Source of the DNA: Rubrobacter sp.
GTDB taxonomy: Bacteria; Actinomycetota; Rubrobacteria; Rubrobacterales; Rubrobacteraceae
Length of the DNA stretch: 5,606 bases
Assembly: GCA_016781635.1 (NCBI GenBank)
Contig: JADDPY010000353.1
Location: 1-5,606 of the forward strand
Reading direction: 5' to 3'
Positions 1 to 5,549 of this stretch are shown here, in pieces (positions within the stretch are counted from its first letter, which is position 1; every line of letters begins with the position of its first letter). The notes below the pieces were generated by a model. That model did no database searches, was not told where the DNA came from, and saw only the letters and a program-made list of their open reading frames with translations. The position numbers and the translations under genes are program-made.

Positions 1-548
1 CCACGCCACTCGTCTGCGAGAACGCTCATGAGGATCGCGTCGTGGAACGTGTCGTGGCGACGGATGGCCTTTCGCAGACGCCCCTCAGGCGCGAACCCGA
101 TCTTCTTGTAGGCTGAGATCGCCGGCTCGTTGAACTCGAAGACGCTCAGCCCCACGCGGTTTAGCCCTAGCTTCTCGAACCCATACCCGAGGAGGAGCCG
201 TATTGCCTCGGTCCCGACGCCCTGGTCACGGTCTTCCACCGATCCTACGATAATCGAGAGGTCCGCCGAGGCGTTGGCATCGCTGACGTTCATCAGGCCG
301 ATCACGCCCACGGGTTCTTTCGTCCCCTCCCAATGGATGGCGAAGGAGTCGTCGACGCTGGACAACTCCCGGTCCCTAAAAAGCCGCTCCACCGCCGCCT
401 GGCGCATCGGCCCGGATGCCCAACTCGTGAGCCGCCAGACCTCCTCGTCGCCGTACCAGCGTCCGTAGAGCGGGTAATTCTCCCTCTGGTGACGCCTCAG
501 CTCCACGCCCTCCCCTACCAATTCGCGTGCCCTCCCGGTTCGACTCAT
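1..548 (-). CDS. GNAT-family N-acetyltransferase, RimJ/RimL type (3' end cut by window edge)
   Basis: Reading the minus strand from an ATG at 548 gives 182 open codons with no stop before the left edge. The protein begins MSRTGRAREL and is a GNAT acetyltransferase, which moves an acetyl group from acetyl-CoA to an amino group. The acetyl-CoA pyrophosphate-binding signature R-x-x-G-x-G is RDQGVG at residues 107-112. It is followed by the amphipathic helix TEAIRLLLGYGFEKLGLNRV, then VFEFNEPAISAYKKIGF and an ILMSVL strand near the end, the order typical of RimJ/RimL proteins that modify ribosomal-protein N-termini or antibiotics and polyamines. The substrate cannot be told from sequence. The family is usually about 170-190 residues, so only a few residues should be missing. 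A TTG at codon 10, preceded by GGGAGG at 9 nt, is an alternative start, but a TATAAT 6 nt before the ATG supports the longer, leaderless form. The gene is divergent from the RemA-like/mpg unit. Confidence 0.88.
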   Translation of the reverse strand, partial: MSRTGRARELVGEGVELRRHQRENYPLYGRWYGDEEVWRLTSWASGPMRQAAVERLFRDRELSSVDDSFAIHWEGTKEPVGVIGLMNVSDANASADLSIIVGSVEDRDQGVGTEAIRLLLGYGFEKLGLNRVGLSVFEFNEPAISAYKKIGFAPEGRLRKAIRRHDTFHDAILMSVLADEWR

Positions 549-554
549 TCGGCC

Positions 555-560
555 ATTATA
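555..560 (-). promoter_or_regulatory. -10 box for the acetyltransferase gene, placed for a leaderless mRNA
   Basis: On the minus strand a perfect TATAAT is followed by GGCCGA and then the ATG at 548. With the usual 6-7 nt from -10 box to transcription start, the first transcribed base would be the A of the start codon. No good -35 hexamer lies 16-18 nt upstream, and there is no Shine-Dalgarno sequence. The assignment is positional inference. Confidence 0.5.
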
Positions 561-574
561 TGCGGGGTCATCCG

Positions 575-602
575 TTGGAGATATCGGAAATAATGTTAAA
601 AT
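575..602 (+). promoter_or_regulatory. Sigma70-type promoter of the RemA-like/mpg unit
   Basis: TTGGAG (575-580) and TAAAAT (597-602) are separated by 16 nt. Nine bases follow before the ATG at 612, so transcription should begin at about 609-612, leaving a leader of 0-3 nt. No ribosome binding site is present. The promoter lies back to back with the acetyltransferase -10 box inside a 63-bp gap, so polymerases or a regulator bound here could affect both genes. Confidence 0.5.
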
Positions 603-611
603 TACAGCATC

Positions 612-953
612 ATGAAAGTAATTCAGGACAGAATCGTTTCGTTAGGTTTTGGCAAGTATGTGCGGGCCGATAAGATCATTGCGCTCGTACCCATAGAAGA
701 GGACCGTGGCAGCGGCCGGCGTACCCTCGTGTACGTCGAGAGTCTCCCCGAACCGCTGGTCGCCGGACGGACGGAGGGTACGATTGTTCGGGACATGGTA
801 GGCGTCGAGAGCGGTGCGGTGGAGCTCCTGCGCGAGCTCCAGATGCAGATCGGTCAGGTCAGGCCGCTTCTCAAGGGCTCTATCCGCTCCGAGGCGGGCC
901 TCGACCTCGACCAACTCTCCCACCGCATCTCGGACCTTACCGGCGAGCAGTAG
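612..953 (+). CDS. RemA-like (DUF370) small protein, possible DNA-binding regulator
   Basis: This 113-residue protein has an N-terminal half resembling RemA/DUF370 proteins: SLGFGKYVRADKIIALV at residues 10-26 matches the family's I-GFG-x-V-x-A-x-R/K-I-I-A-I-V opening. GRRTLVYVES at 35-44 matches the GRRT-AV/I-I strand, whose two arginines are needed for DNA binding in Bacillus RemA. The stretch between these blocks is much shorter than in Bacillus RemA. The C-terminal half (about 63-113) is extra, apparently helical, and not recognised. RemA in Bacillus activates biofilm-matrix and osmoprotection genes as a ring-shaped DNA-binding oligomer; whether this protein does anything similar is unknown. 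The stop codon TAG shares its G with the GTG start of mpg, indicating one transcript and probably coupled translation. The start has no Shine-Dalgarno and sits directly behind a -10 box. The family call rests on recalled motifs. Confidence 0.7.
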   Translation: MKVIQDRIVSLGFGKYVRADKIIALVPIEEDRGSGRRTLVYVESLPEPLVAGRTEGTIVRDMVGVESGAVELLRELQMQIGQVRPLLKGSIRSEAGLDLDQLSHRISDLTGEQ

Positions 954-1579
954 TGACCAACCGGGAGGTACTCGATACCTCCTTCTACGACCGGGACCCC
1001 CGGCGGGTAGCAGTGGACCTGCTGGGGTGCATCCTCGTACACGAGACGCCCGCGGGGGTTACCTCTGGCATTGTCGTAGAGACGGAGGCTTACCGTCCCG
1101 AGGATCCGGCCTGCCACGCTTATAAGGGGCCTACGATGCGCAACCGGAACATCTTCGGCCGTCCCGGGATCGCCTACGTGTACCTCTCCTACGGCATCCA
1201 CAAGCTCCTCAACGCCGTCTGCGAAGAAGAAGGGGTCGGCAGCGCGGTACTGATCCGTGCGCTCCGCCCCCTCGAAGGCCAGGACCTGATGAGGGAGCGT
1301 AGGGGTAGAAAAGGAGACCTCTGCAACGGTCCCGGCCGTCTAACGCAAGCTCTCGGCGTCGAGCTCGTACTCGATGGCTCGAGTCTCACACACGGGGGAA
1401 TATACCTAACCCGGGGCGAGCCGCTTCAAGGCGAGATCATCTCCACCACCCGTATCGGCATCAGTCGGGGCACGGAGCTTCCGTGGCGCTACCTCGTGGA
1501 GGGCGAGAGAGACGTCTCGGTACGGCCGAGGGCTATCTTCGAGCGCGGGTTGAAGCGCGGCGGACCCGTCCCCACGTAA
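953..1579 (+). CDS. mpg: DNA-3-methyladenine glycosylase, AAG/MPG family
   Basis: The 208-residue product is an alkyladenine DNA glycosylase, a cytoplasmic base-excision repair enzyme that flips out alkylated purines such as 3-methyladenine, cuts the N-glycosidic bond and leaves an abasic site. The family active site is complete: ETEAY at 43-47 supplies the general-base Glu45 and Tyr47; His55 lies in DPACHAYKG; MRNRNIF (62-68) follows; YVYLSYG (75-81) carries the intercalating Tyr80; Asn87 and LIRALRP (100-106) complete the core. These correspond to human AAG Glu125, Tyr127, His136, Tyr162 and Asn169. NGPGRLTQALG further on is also typical. Length is normal for bacterial members. Translation starts at a GTG overlapping the previous stop by one base, with SFYDRDPRRVAVDLLG close to the N-terminus as expected. 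It is co-transcribed with the RemA-like gene and converges on the penicillin-binding protein gene. Nothing is missing or broken. Confidence 0.95.
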   Translation: MTNREVLDTSFYDRDPRRVAVDLLGCILVHETPAGVTSGIVVETEAYRPEDPACHAYKGPTMRNRNIFGRPGIAYVYLSYGIHKLLNAVCEEEGVGSAVLIRALRPLEGQDLMRERRGRKGDLCNGPGRLTQALGVELVLDGSSLTHGGIYLTRGEPLQGEIISTTRIGISRGTELPWRYLVEGERDVSVRPRAIFERGLKRGGPVPT

Positions 1580-1597
1580 CTCCTATATCCCTGAGGG

Positions 1598-3904
1598 TTA
1601 GAAGCCGTACTGCACCGCCGCGGCCCCGCCCGATGGGTCCACGGTGGGCGCACCTGCCGGGGCAACGGGAGACGGTACAGGAGGGGCGGCTGGGATAGGA
1701 TTTGTCGCCTCTCCTGGGCCCGGAACGGCCTCCGCTGATGGCTGTTGCATGTTGGCGGGTTGATTGGTCGCTGGGACCATACCCTCTGGCGAAGGAGAAC
1801 TGTTGGGGTTCTGATCTACGTCGTCCGCCATAATTTGCGGCCCCTCGACGCCCTCAAACTCCTCCACCGGCTCGCCTTCGAGGACACGCTGCATGTGCGT
1901 CTGGAAGATTACGGTCGGCGGTGCGATCGGGCCTTGCTGAGTCCTGCTGTCTAGGGCCAAAAGACCTTCGAGGGTGGCACCGCCCTCGGCATAGCCCATC
2001 CACACGCCCGTCACGAGGTTCGGGGTAAAGCCGACAAACCACGAGTCGAAGAAGTTCTCGGAGGTCCCGCTCTTGCCGGCGACCGGCCGGTCTGCGAGGT
2101 TCGCTTTCGTCGCGATGCCGCGGGTGACGTCTCCGATCATTACCTCCGTCACCGCGCGGGCCACCTCCGGGTCGATCACCTGCTCGCCCTCGGGTCGGTC
2201 TCCCTCCTCGCGCAGGATCTTCTCGGTCTCCTCACCCTCGTTCTGCACGACCCGTCTGATCCCGGTCGGCGACATGAGGCGCCCACCGTTCGCTATCGTG
2301 GCGTAGGCGGTCGCCATGTCCATTGGAGAAACTTCCTGCGAGCCGAGCACGATGGATGGGTTAGAGGTGTCCAACTCGGCCGTTACACCGAGCCTATGAG
2401 CAACGTCGGCGATAGCCTCGGGCCCGTTCTCCAGGCCCTTGCCATCCACGTTCATCACTAGGTCGGTAAACACCGAGTTATCCGAGAACCACAGCGCCTG
2501 CTCCAGCGTGATGGGCCCGCGATGCTCCTCCTCGAAGTTGTCCACGTTCCATTTCTCAGGCCTGCCCTCGGCGTCTTGGATCGTGTACCGTTTCTTCTCG
2601 GAGACGAACTGCGTGGTCTGGGGATCTACCCCCTGCTCGATCGCCGCGATAAGGGCGAACGGCTTGAAGGAGCTGCCCGGCTGCCGCCTGGCCTGCGTCG
2701 CGAGGTTGAACTGCGACTCCTGGTCCCGGTCGCCGACCATCGTCCTTATGTAGCCGGTCTCGGGTTCGATCGAGAGGAGAGCCGCGTCCGGGTCATCCGG
2801 GTAGGCGAGAAACCCCGCTGGCCCGTAAAGCATCTCCCGGGCCCCCATCTGTGCCTTGAGATCGAGAGTCGTATAAACGCTCAAACCGCCTTGCAATACA
2901 GTCGCCGCTCCGTACTCGTTTACCAGCTCCTCGCGCACGGTCTCCGCGAAGTCCCCTATCTCCGGCGGACCGGTAAGGCCGGACTCGATCATCGGCGCCT
3001 TCGGCCACGGCTCCGGAAGAGCCTCGTCGAGGGCCTGTCTGTGATCTTGGCGGGATATGTAACCTGCCTTGAACATCTTCTCCAGCACCAGGTTGCGCTG
3101 GTATGCCGCTGCGTCGGGGTCCGCCCCGAGGGTGGAGGGGGACCAGAGGAGGCCGACGAGGGTAGCGGACTCGCTGAGGGTAAGGTCGTCCACCGACTTG
3201 TTGAAGTAAGTCTCAGCCGCCGCCCCGACCCCGTAGGCGTTGCTCCCGAAGTAAACGGTGTTCAGGTACATGCCTAGAATCTTGTCCTTCTCGTAGCGAC
3301 GCTCGATCTCGATGGATATAGTCGCCTCTTTAAGCTTTCTGGAGATGGAACGGTCTTGAGAAAGATAGGCGTTCTTCACGTACTGCTGAGTAATCGTACT
3401 GGCCCCTTCGACGGCCTCGCCCGCGCGGATGTCCACCCAGAGTGCTCGCATGATGCCCGCGACATCCACCCCGACGTGTTCCCTGAACCGGGCGTCTTCC
3501 TTTGCGACGAGGGCGTCCAGAAGGCTTGCCGGCATCTCGTCCACCGACGCCGCCTTGCGGTTCTCGCCCTCGAAGATCGTCCCGATCACCCGGGTAGTTC
3601 CCGCCGCTTCCCCGACGGGTTCGGAGTAGATGTAGGTAGGATGAGAAGAGGTCACCTGCGGCTCGCCCAGCTCTCCAACGCTCCTTACGAGCCCTAGGTA
3701 ACCACCCGCCGCAAAAAAGATCGCGGCCACGATCCCGCAGAGCATCATCACCCCGAACCACTTCAGGATGCGCGCTTTGAGGCTCTCCTTGCCCCGGTTA
3801 CGGCCCTTTTTAGTGCTTTTGGAGGGACCGATAAGCTTGGCGCCCTTCGCGGACGCCAGATTCGATACGGCCTTGCCGCTCTTCTTCTGATAAGTGCGGG
3901 CCAT
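1598..3904 (-). CDS. Class A penicillin-binding protein (bifunctional transglycosylase/transpeptidase)
   Basis: A 768-residue class A PBP polymerises lipid II into glycan strands and cross-links the stem peptides outside the membrane. A Lys/Arg-rich cytoplasmic segment (1-48) and one transmembrane helix (about 49-73) precede the GT51 domain. GT51 shows KEDARFREH with catalytic Glu136, GASTITQQ (167-174), RKLKE (189-193) and KILGMYLN (208-215). The transpeptidase follows: SSFK with acyl-enzyme Ser411 and Lys414, SDN at 474-476, and KSGT at 611-614. A tail from about 690 is acidic, then Pro/Ala-rich and probably disordered; no PASTA repeat is visible. I chose the ATG at 3904 (MARTYQKKSG) because the reading frame stays open upstream to 4126, but that extension would overlap tyrS and lacks PBP features. 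Nine bases before this ATG is TACTAT, again fitting a near-leaderless mRNA. Beta-lactams are expected to acylate Ser411. Its 3' end lies 18 bp from that of mpg. Confidence 0.95.
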   Translation of the reverse strand: MARTYQKKSGKAVSNLASAKGAKLIGPSKSTKKGRNRGKESLKARILKWFGVMMLCGIVAAIFFAAGGYLGLVRSVGELGEPQVTSSHPTYIYSEPVGEAAGTTRVIGTIFEGENRKAASVDEMPASLLDALVAKEDARFREHVGVDVAGIMRALWVDIRAGEAVEGASTITQQYVKNAYLSQDRSISRKLKEATISIEIERRYEKDKILGMYLNTVYFGSNAYGVGAAAETYFNKSVDDLTLSESATLVGLLWSPSTLGADPDAAAYQRNLVLEKMFKAGYISRQDHRQALDEALPEPWPKAPMIESGLTGPPEIGDFAETVREELVNEYGAATVLQGGLSVYTTLDLKAQMGAREMLYGPAGFLAYPDDPDAALLSIEPETGYIRTMVGDRDQESQFNLATQARRQPGSSFKPFALIAAIEQGVDPQTTQFVSEKKRYTIQDAEGRPEKWNVDNFEEEHRGPITLEQALWFSDNSVFTDLVMNVDGKGLENGPEAIADVAHRLGVTAELDTSNPSIVLGSQEVSPMDMATAYATIANGGRLMSPTGIRRVVQNEGEETEKILREEGDRPEGEQVIDPEVARAVTEVMIGDVTRGIATKANLADRPVAGKSGTSENFFDSWFVGFTPNLVTGVWMGYAEGGATLEGLLALDSRTQQGPIAPPTVIFQTHMQRVLEGEPVEEFEGVEGPQIMADDVDQNPNSSPSPEGMVPATNQPANMQQPSAEAVPGPGEATNPIPAAPPVPSPVAPAGAPTVDPSGGAAAVQYGF

Positions 3905-3913
3905 CGGTGCGGT

Positions 3914-3919
3914 ATAGTA
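3914..3919 (-). promoter_or_regulatory. Possible -10 box for the penicillin-binding protein gene
   Basis: The minus strand reads TACTAT (4 of 6 to consensus), followed by ACCGCACCG and the ATG at 3904. The spacing would start the mRNA 0-3 nt before the start codon. The best -35-like hexamer, TTGTCG at 3945-3940, is 20 nt upstream, too far for a good sigma70 promoter. The call rests mostly on similarity in spacing to the other genes here. Confidence 0.3.
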
Positions 3920-3923
3920 CAGC

Positions 3924-3938
3924 AACCGTGTACGGGTT
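3924..3938. repeat. Imperfect palindrome in the PBP/tyrS divergent region
   Basis: AACC and GGTT arms flank seven bases; in another register CCGT and ACGG pair across two bases. It sits where the -35 region of the penicillin-binding protein promoter would be and about 35 bp before the tyrS start, so it could be an operator for either gene. Short arms of this kind also occur by chance, so confidence is low. Confidence 0.25.
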
Positions 3939-3946
3939 ACGACAAT

Positions 3947-3963
3947 GTTGCGATAAGGTTGCG
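3947..3963. repeat. Direct repeat GTTGCG x2, 11-bp period
   Basis: GTTGCG occurs at 3947-3952 and 3958-3963, one DNA helical turn apart, within the 25 bp before the tyrS start. Spacing of one turn is what a dimeric regulator would need, but no regulator is known for it. No clear promoter or strong Shine-Dalgarno for tyrS is visible; a weak TAAGG lies about 13 nt before its ATG. Confidence 0.3.
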
Positions 3964-3971
3964 TTTCTCTA

Positions 3972-5126
3972 ATGACCCAGCTTGACCGAATTTTCGGGAA
4001 CGCAGTGGACGTCATCCCGCGCGAAGAGTTGGAGAAAAGGCTCAACAGTGGCCGGCCCCTTCGGATCAAGCTCGGTTTCGACCCCACCGCTCCTGACATC
4101 CACCTCGGGCACGCCGTCGTCCTCAAGAAGCTCCGGGAGTTTCAGGACCTCGGCCACACCGCTGTCCTCCTCGTTGGTGACTACACCGCCAGGATAGGGG
4201 ACCCGTCCGGTCGCTCCAAAACACGTCCTATGCTCACTCCAGATGAGATCGAGGCAAACACCAGGACCTACCTGGATCAAGCACACCTCATCCTCGACCG
4301 GGAGCGCACCGAGGTCCGGCACAATTCCGAGTGGCTGGCTCCTCTCACGCTCGCGGACATTATAGGGCTCACCCGTGCTACCACCGTGGCCCGCATCCTT
4401 GAGCGCGATGATTTCAGCAAACGGTTCGGGGTCGGCGATCCCATTACCCTCACCGAGTTGCTCTACCCGCTAGTACAAGCCTACGACTCCGTGGCCCTCG
4501 ACGCCGACGTAGAGCTAGGCGGCACCGACCAGCTCTACAACCTTCTTATGGGCCGCCACATAATGGAGTACTACGGCAAGACCCCTCAGTGCGTCCTTAC
4601 GATGCCGCTTCTAGTTGGTACCGACGGCTCCGCGAAGATGAGCAAGTCGTTGGGTAACTACATAGGGCTCACAGAGCACCCGCGTGATGTCTTCGGCAAG
4701 ACCATGAGCATCCCGGACAACCTCATGCGCGATTACTACGAGCTACTCCTGGACAGGGACATTCTCGACGCTACCCCTGTAGAGCAGAAGCGCGAACTCG
4801 CCCGGGGCCTCGTGCGTGTTCTCCACGGCGCGGACACGGTAGAGGATGCAGAGGCTACCTTCGACACCGTCGCCAAGCGGGGCATCCCGGAGGACGCTCC
4901 CGAAGTAACGCTGCCGGAAGGGGACGTGTGGATCGTCGACCTTATAACGCTCGCGGGGTTCGCTAAAACAAACGGCGAGGCGAGGCGCCTGATAAAGGGA
5001 GGCGGCGTGAGGATCGGTGGCGAACCGGTCGTAGATGAGAAGGTCTCGTTGGATGCCGAGGCGTTGCAGGGCTCCGTACTCCAAGTCGGCAAACGCCGCT
5101 ACGCTCGACTAGTGCCGCCTCGATAA
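3972..5126 (+). CDS. tyrS: Tyrosyl-tRNA synthetase
   Basis: This 384-residue class I synthetase attaches tyrosine to tRNA-Tyr in two steps, through tyrosyl-adenylate, in the cytoplasm. The HIGH signature appears as HLGH at 44-47 in the context DPTAPDIHLGHAVVL. The KMSKS loop is at 222-226. Between them, YPLVQAYD (165-172) and GGTDQ (183-187) hold the Tyr, Gln and Asp residues that bind the substrate tyrosine. The C-terminus from about 320 is an S4 RNA-binding domain, with ARRLIKGGGVRIGG followed by VDEKVSL, which contacts the tRNA. Length and motif spacing fit the shorter TyrS branch that uses an S4 domain. It starts at ATG 3972; another ATG at 3982 is out of frame. It is divergent from the penicillin-binding protein gene and lies directly ahead of the rRNA operon control region, recalling the tyrS-rrn arrangement of fast-growing mycobacteria. 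No T-box leader fits in the 67-bp upstream gap. Confidence 0.97.
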   Translation: MTQLDRIFGNAVDVIPREELEKRLNSGRPLRIKLGFDPTAPDIHLGHAVVLKKLREFQDLGHTAVLLVGDYTARIGDPSGRSKTRPMLTPDEIEANTRTYLDQAHLILDRERTEVRHNSEWLAPLTLADIIGLTRATTVARILERDDFSKRFGVGDPITLTELLYPLVQAYDSVALDADVELGGTDQLYNLLMGRHIMEYYGKTPQCVLTMPLLVGTDGSAKMSKSLGNYIGLTEHPRDVFGKTMSIPDNLMRDYYELLLDRDILDATPVEQKRELARGLVRVLHGADTVEDAEATFDTVAKRGIPEDAPEVTLPEGDVWIVDLITLAGFAKTNGEARRLIKGGGVRIGGEPVVDEKVSLDAEALQGSVLQVGKRRYARLVPPR

Positions 5127-5145
5127 AGGCGCTTATCCAAGAGCG

Positions 5146-5181
5146 GAAGAAAGCGAGTTTAATGCACCGGAAACTTTCTTC
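5146..5181 (+). terminator. Inverted repeat after tyrS, weak terminator candidate
   Basis: GAAGAAAG (5146-5153) is the exact reverse complement of CTTTCTTC (5174-5181). Inside it, AGTTT (5156-5160) and AAACT (5171-5175) also pair; the two stems share a couple of bases. The hairpin is AT-rich and lacks a clean U-tract, so it is a poor intrinsic terminator, but it is the only candidate end for the tyrS transcript before P1. Confidence 0.35.
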
Positions 5182-5191
5182 GAGGAACTGC

Positions 5192-5219
5192 TTGACGCTT
5201 CGTGGGGGCACGCTATACT
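5192..5219 (+). promoter_or_regulatory. rrn-region promoter P1
   Basis: TTGACG (5192-5197) and TATACT (5214-5219) are 16 nt apart, five of six consensus bases in each box. Transcription should start near 5226. It lies 66 bp after the tyrS stop and shares its 16-nt spacer and the GCTATACT -10 context with P2. It can feed the structured stretch 5226-5380 and possibly continue into the rRNA leader. Confidence 0.75.
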
Positions 5220-5225
5220 CCTTCT

Positions 5226-5380
5226 CGCCGACAACTGAGGCGGGCCCGAGAAATCGGGCGGTGGGAATTTCAAAGTTCTACACAACTCAGGTTACTGCCC
5301 CGCCGAGAGGCTGAGGGCTTGTGTCGGTCGAAAACAGAAGGTAGAGAGGGTGCAGTCTTGGCCCTGAGGAGTTCCGAGAA
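5226..5380 (+). ncRNA. Candidate structured RNA or long rRNA leader segment between P1 and P2
   Basis: The transcript expected from P1 is dense in complementary segments. CCGACA (5228-5233) pairs with TGTCGG (5322-5327). GGCGGG (5239-5244) pairs with CCCGCC (5299-5304). CCCGA-GAAA-TCGGG (5245-5258) is a hairpin with a GNRA tetraloop stacked on that stem, and GTG/CAC plus GAA/TTC build another arm (5261-5283). An alternative long-range fold pairs AACT (5233-5236) with AGTT (5370-5373) and GGGCC (5242-5246) with GGCCC (5360-5364), closed by TTCTCG/CGAGAA (5222-5227/5375-5380). I do not recognise it as 6S, tmRNA, RNase P, SRP RNA or a familiar riboswitch. No protein-coding signal is apparent. 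There is no good terminator at its 3' end, so it may be only the first part of a long leader. Confidence 0.4.
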
Positions 5381-5386
5381 AACGGT

Positions 5387-5414
5387 TTGACAGCCGGGAT
5401 CACGGTGCTATACT
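5387..5414 (+). promoter_or_regulatory. rrn-region promoter P2
   Basis: A perfect -35 box TTGACA (5387-5392) is 16 nt from TATACT (5409-5414), the strongest promoter in the window. Transcription should start near 5421. It lies 195 bp downstream of P1 with the same spacer. RNA from P2 meets the terminator hairpin at 5497-5516 after about 75 nt, so P2 makes either a roughly 100-nt RNA or a leader that must read through. Confidence 0.8.
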
Positions 5415-5420
5415 TCACCT

Positions 5421-5496
5421 ACCGATGACCGGAAACGATTTGATAACCAGAGCGGTGCGATAAGGCGACTTCCCGACATACTGGGAAGAGTCTGGC
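5421..5496 (+). promoter_or_regulatory. Possible attenuator-type leader ahead of the P2 terminator
   Basis: A hairpin of GACTTCCC (5467-5474) and GGGAAGAGTC (5483-5492), eight pairs with a two-base bulge, is framed by GGTGC (5454-5458) and GCACC (5495-5499). The GGTGC/GCACC pairing would take three bases from the terminator's 5' arm, while CGGT (5453-5456) can instead pair with ACCG at 5421-5424 or 5428-5431. That gives a chain of mutually exclusive pairings like a transcription attenuator. It matches no riboswitch class I know; the short pairings could be coincidental. Confidence 0.35.
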
Positions 5497-5523
5497 ACCC
5501 ACTCTAGCGAGTGGGTTTTCTTT
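5497..5523 (+). terminator. Intrinsic terminator between P2 and P3
   Basis: ACCCACTC (5497-5504), loop TAGC, GAGTGGGT (5509-5516): a perfect 8-bp GC-rich stem directly followed by TTTCTTT. This is a textbook intrinsic terminator. It would end transcripts from P1, P2 and tyrS read-through just before P3, insulating the rRNA operon, unless antitermination intervenes. The boxA-like element is downstream, so it cannot act on this hairpin by the usual route. Confidence 0.75.
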
Positions 5524-5543
5524 CGCCGCGAAGGTGCTATAAT
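5516..5543 (+). promoter_or_regulatory. rrn-region promoter P3, proximal to 16S
   Basis: A perfect -10 box TATAAT (5538-5543) sits in the same GGTGCTATA context as P2. At the same 16-nt spacing the -35 position holds TTTTCT (5516-5521), a poor match that coincides with the terminator U-tract. Transcription should start near 5550, giving a leader that contains boxA. It may need an activator or rely on the strong -10 box. Confidence 0.6.
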
Positions 5544-5549
5544 CCCGGT

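Noticed and set aside
130..593. Plus-strand open frames over the acetyltransferase gene
   Set aside because: Antisense to a clear GNAT protein; Ser/Pro/Arg-rich with no domain or ribosome binding site.
821..840. Perfect 7-bp inverted repeat (GGAGCTC / GAGCTCC, 6-nt loop)
   Set aside because: It lies inside the RemA-like coding sequence, arises from Glu-Leu-Leu-Arg-Glu-Leu codons, and has no U-tract.
2522..3277. A 251-codon open frame on the plus strand inside the penicillin-binding protein gene
   Set aside because: It is fully antisense to the transpeptidase and GT51 coding sequence, has no recognisable domain and is Arg/Gly/Leu-rich, as expected of a shadow frame in high-GC DNA.
3905..4126. 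Upstream extension of the penicillin-binding protein by 74 codons
   Set aside because: It would overlap the start of tyrS, looks unlike any PBP N-terminus, and the ATG at 3904 gives a normal Lys/Arg-rich cytoplasmic segment before the membrane helix.
5226..5380. 6S RNA, tmRNA, TPP or cobalamin riboswitch in the P1-P2 stretch
   Set aside because: Fragments such as GAGGCTGAG or ACAGAA recall these classes, but their conserved cores in the right order are absent.
5202..5390. A 62-codon open frame in the region after tyrS
   Set aside because: Overlaps two promoters and strongly paired RNA segments, has no plausible ribosome binding site, and its Arg-rich product resembles no protein family.
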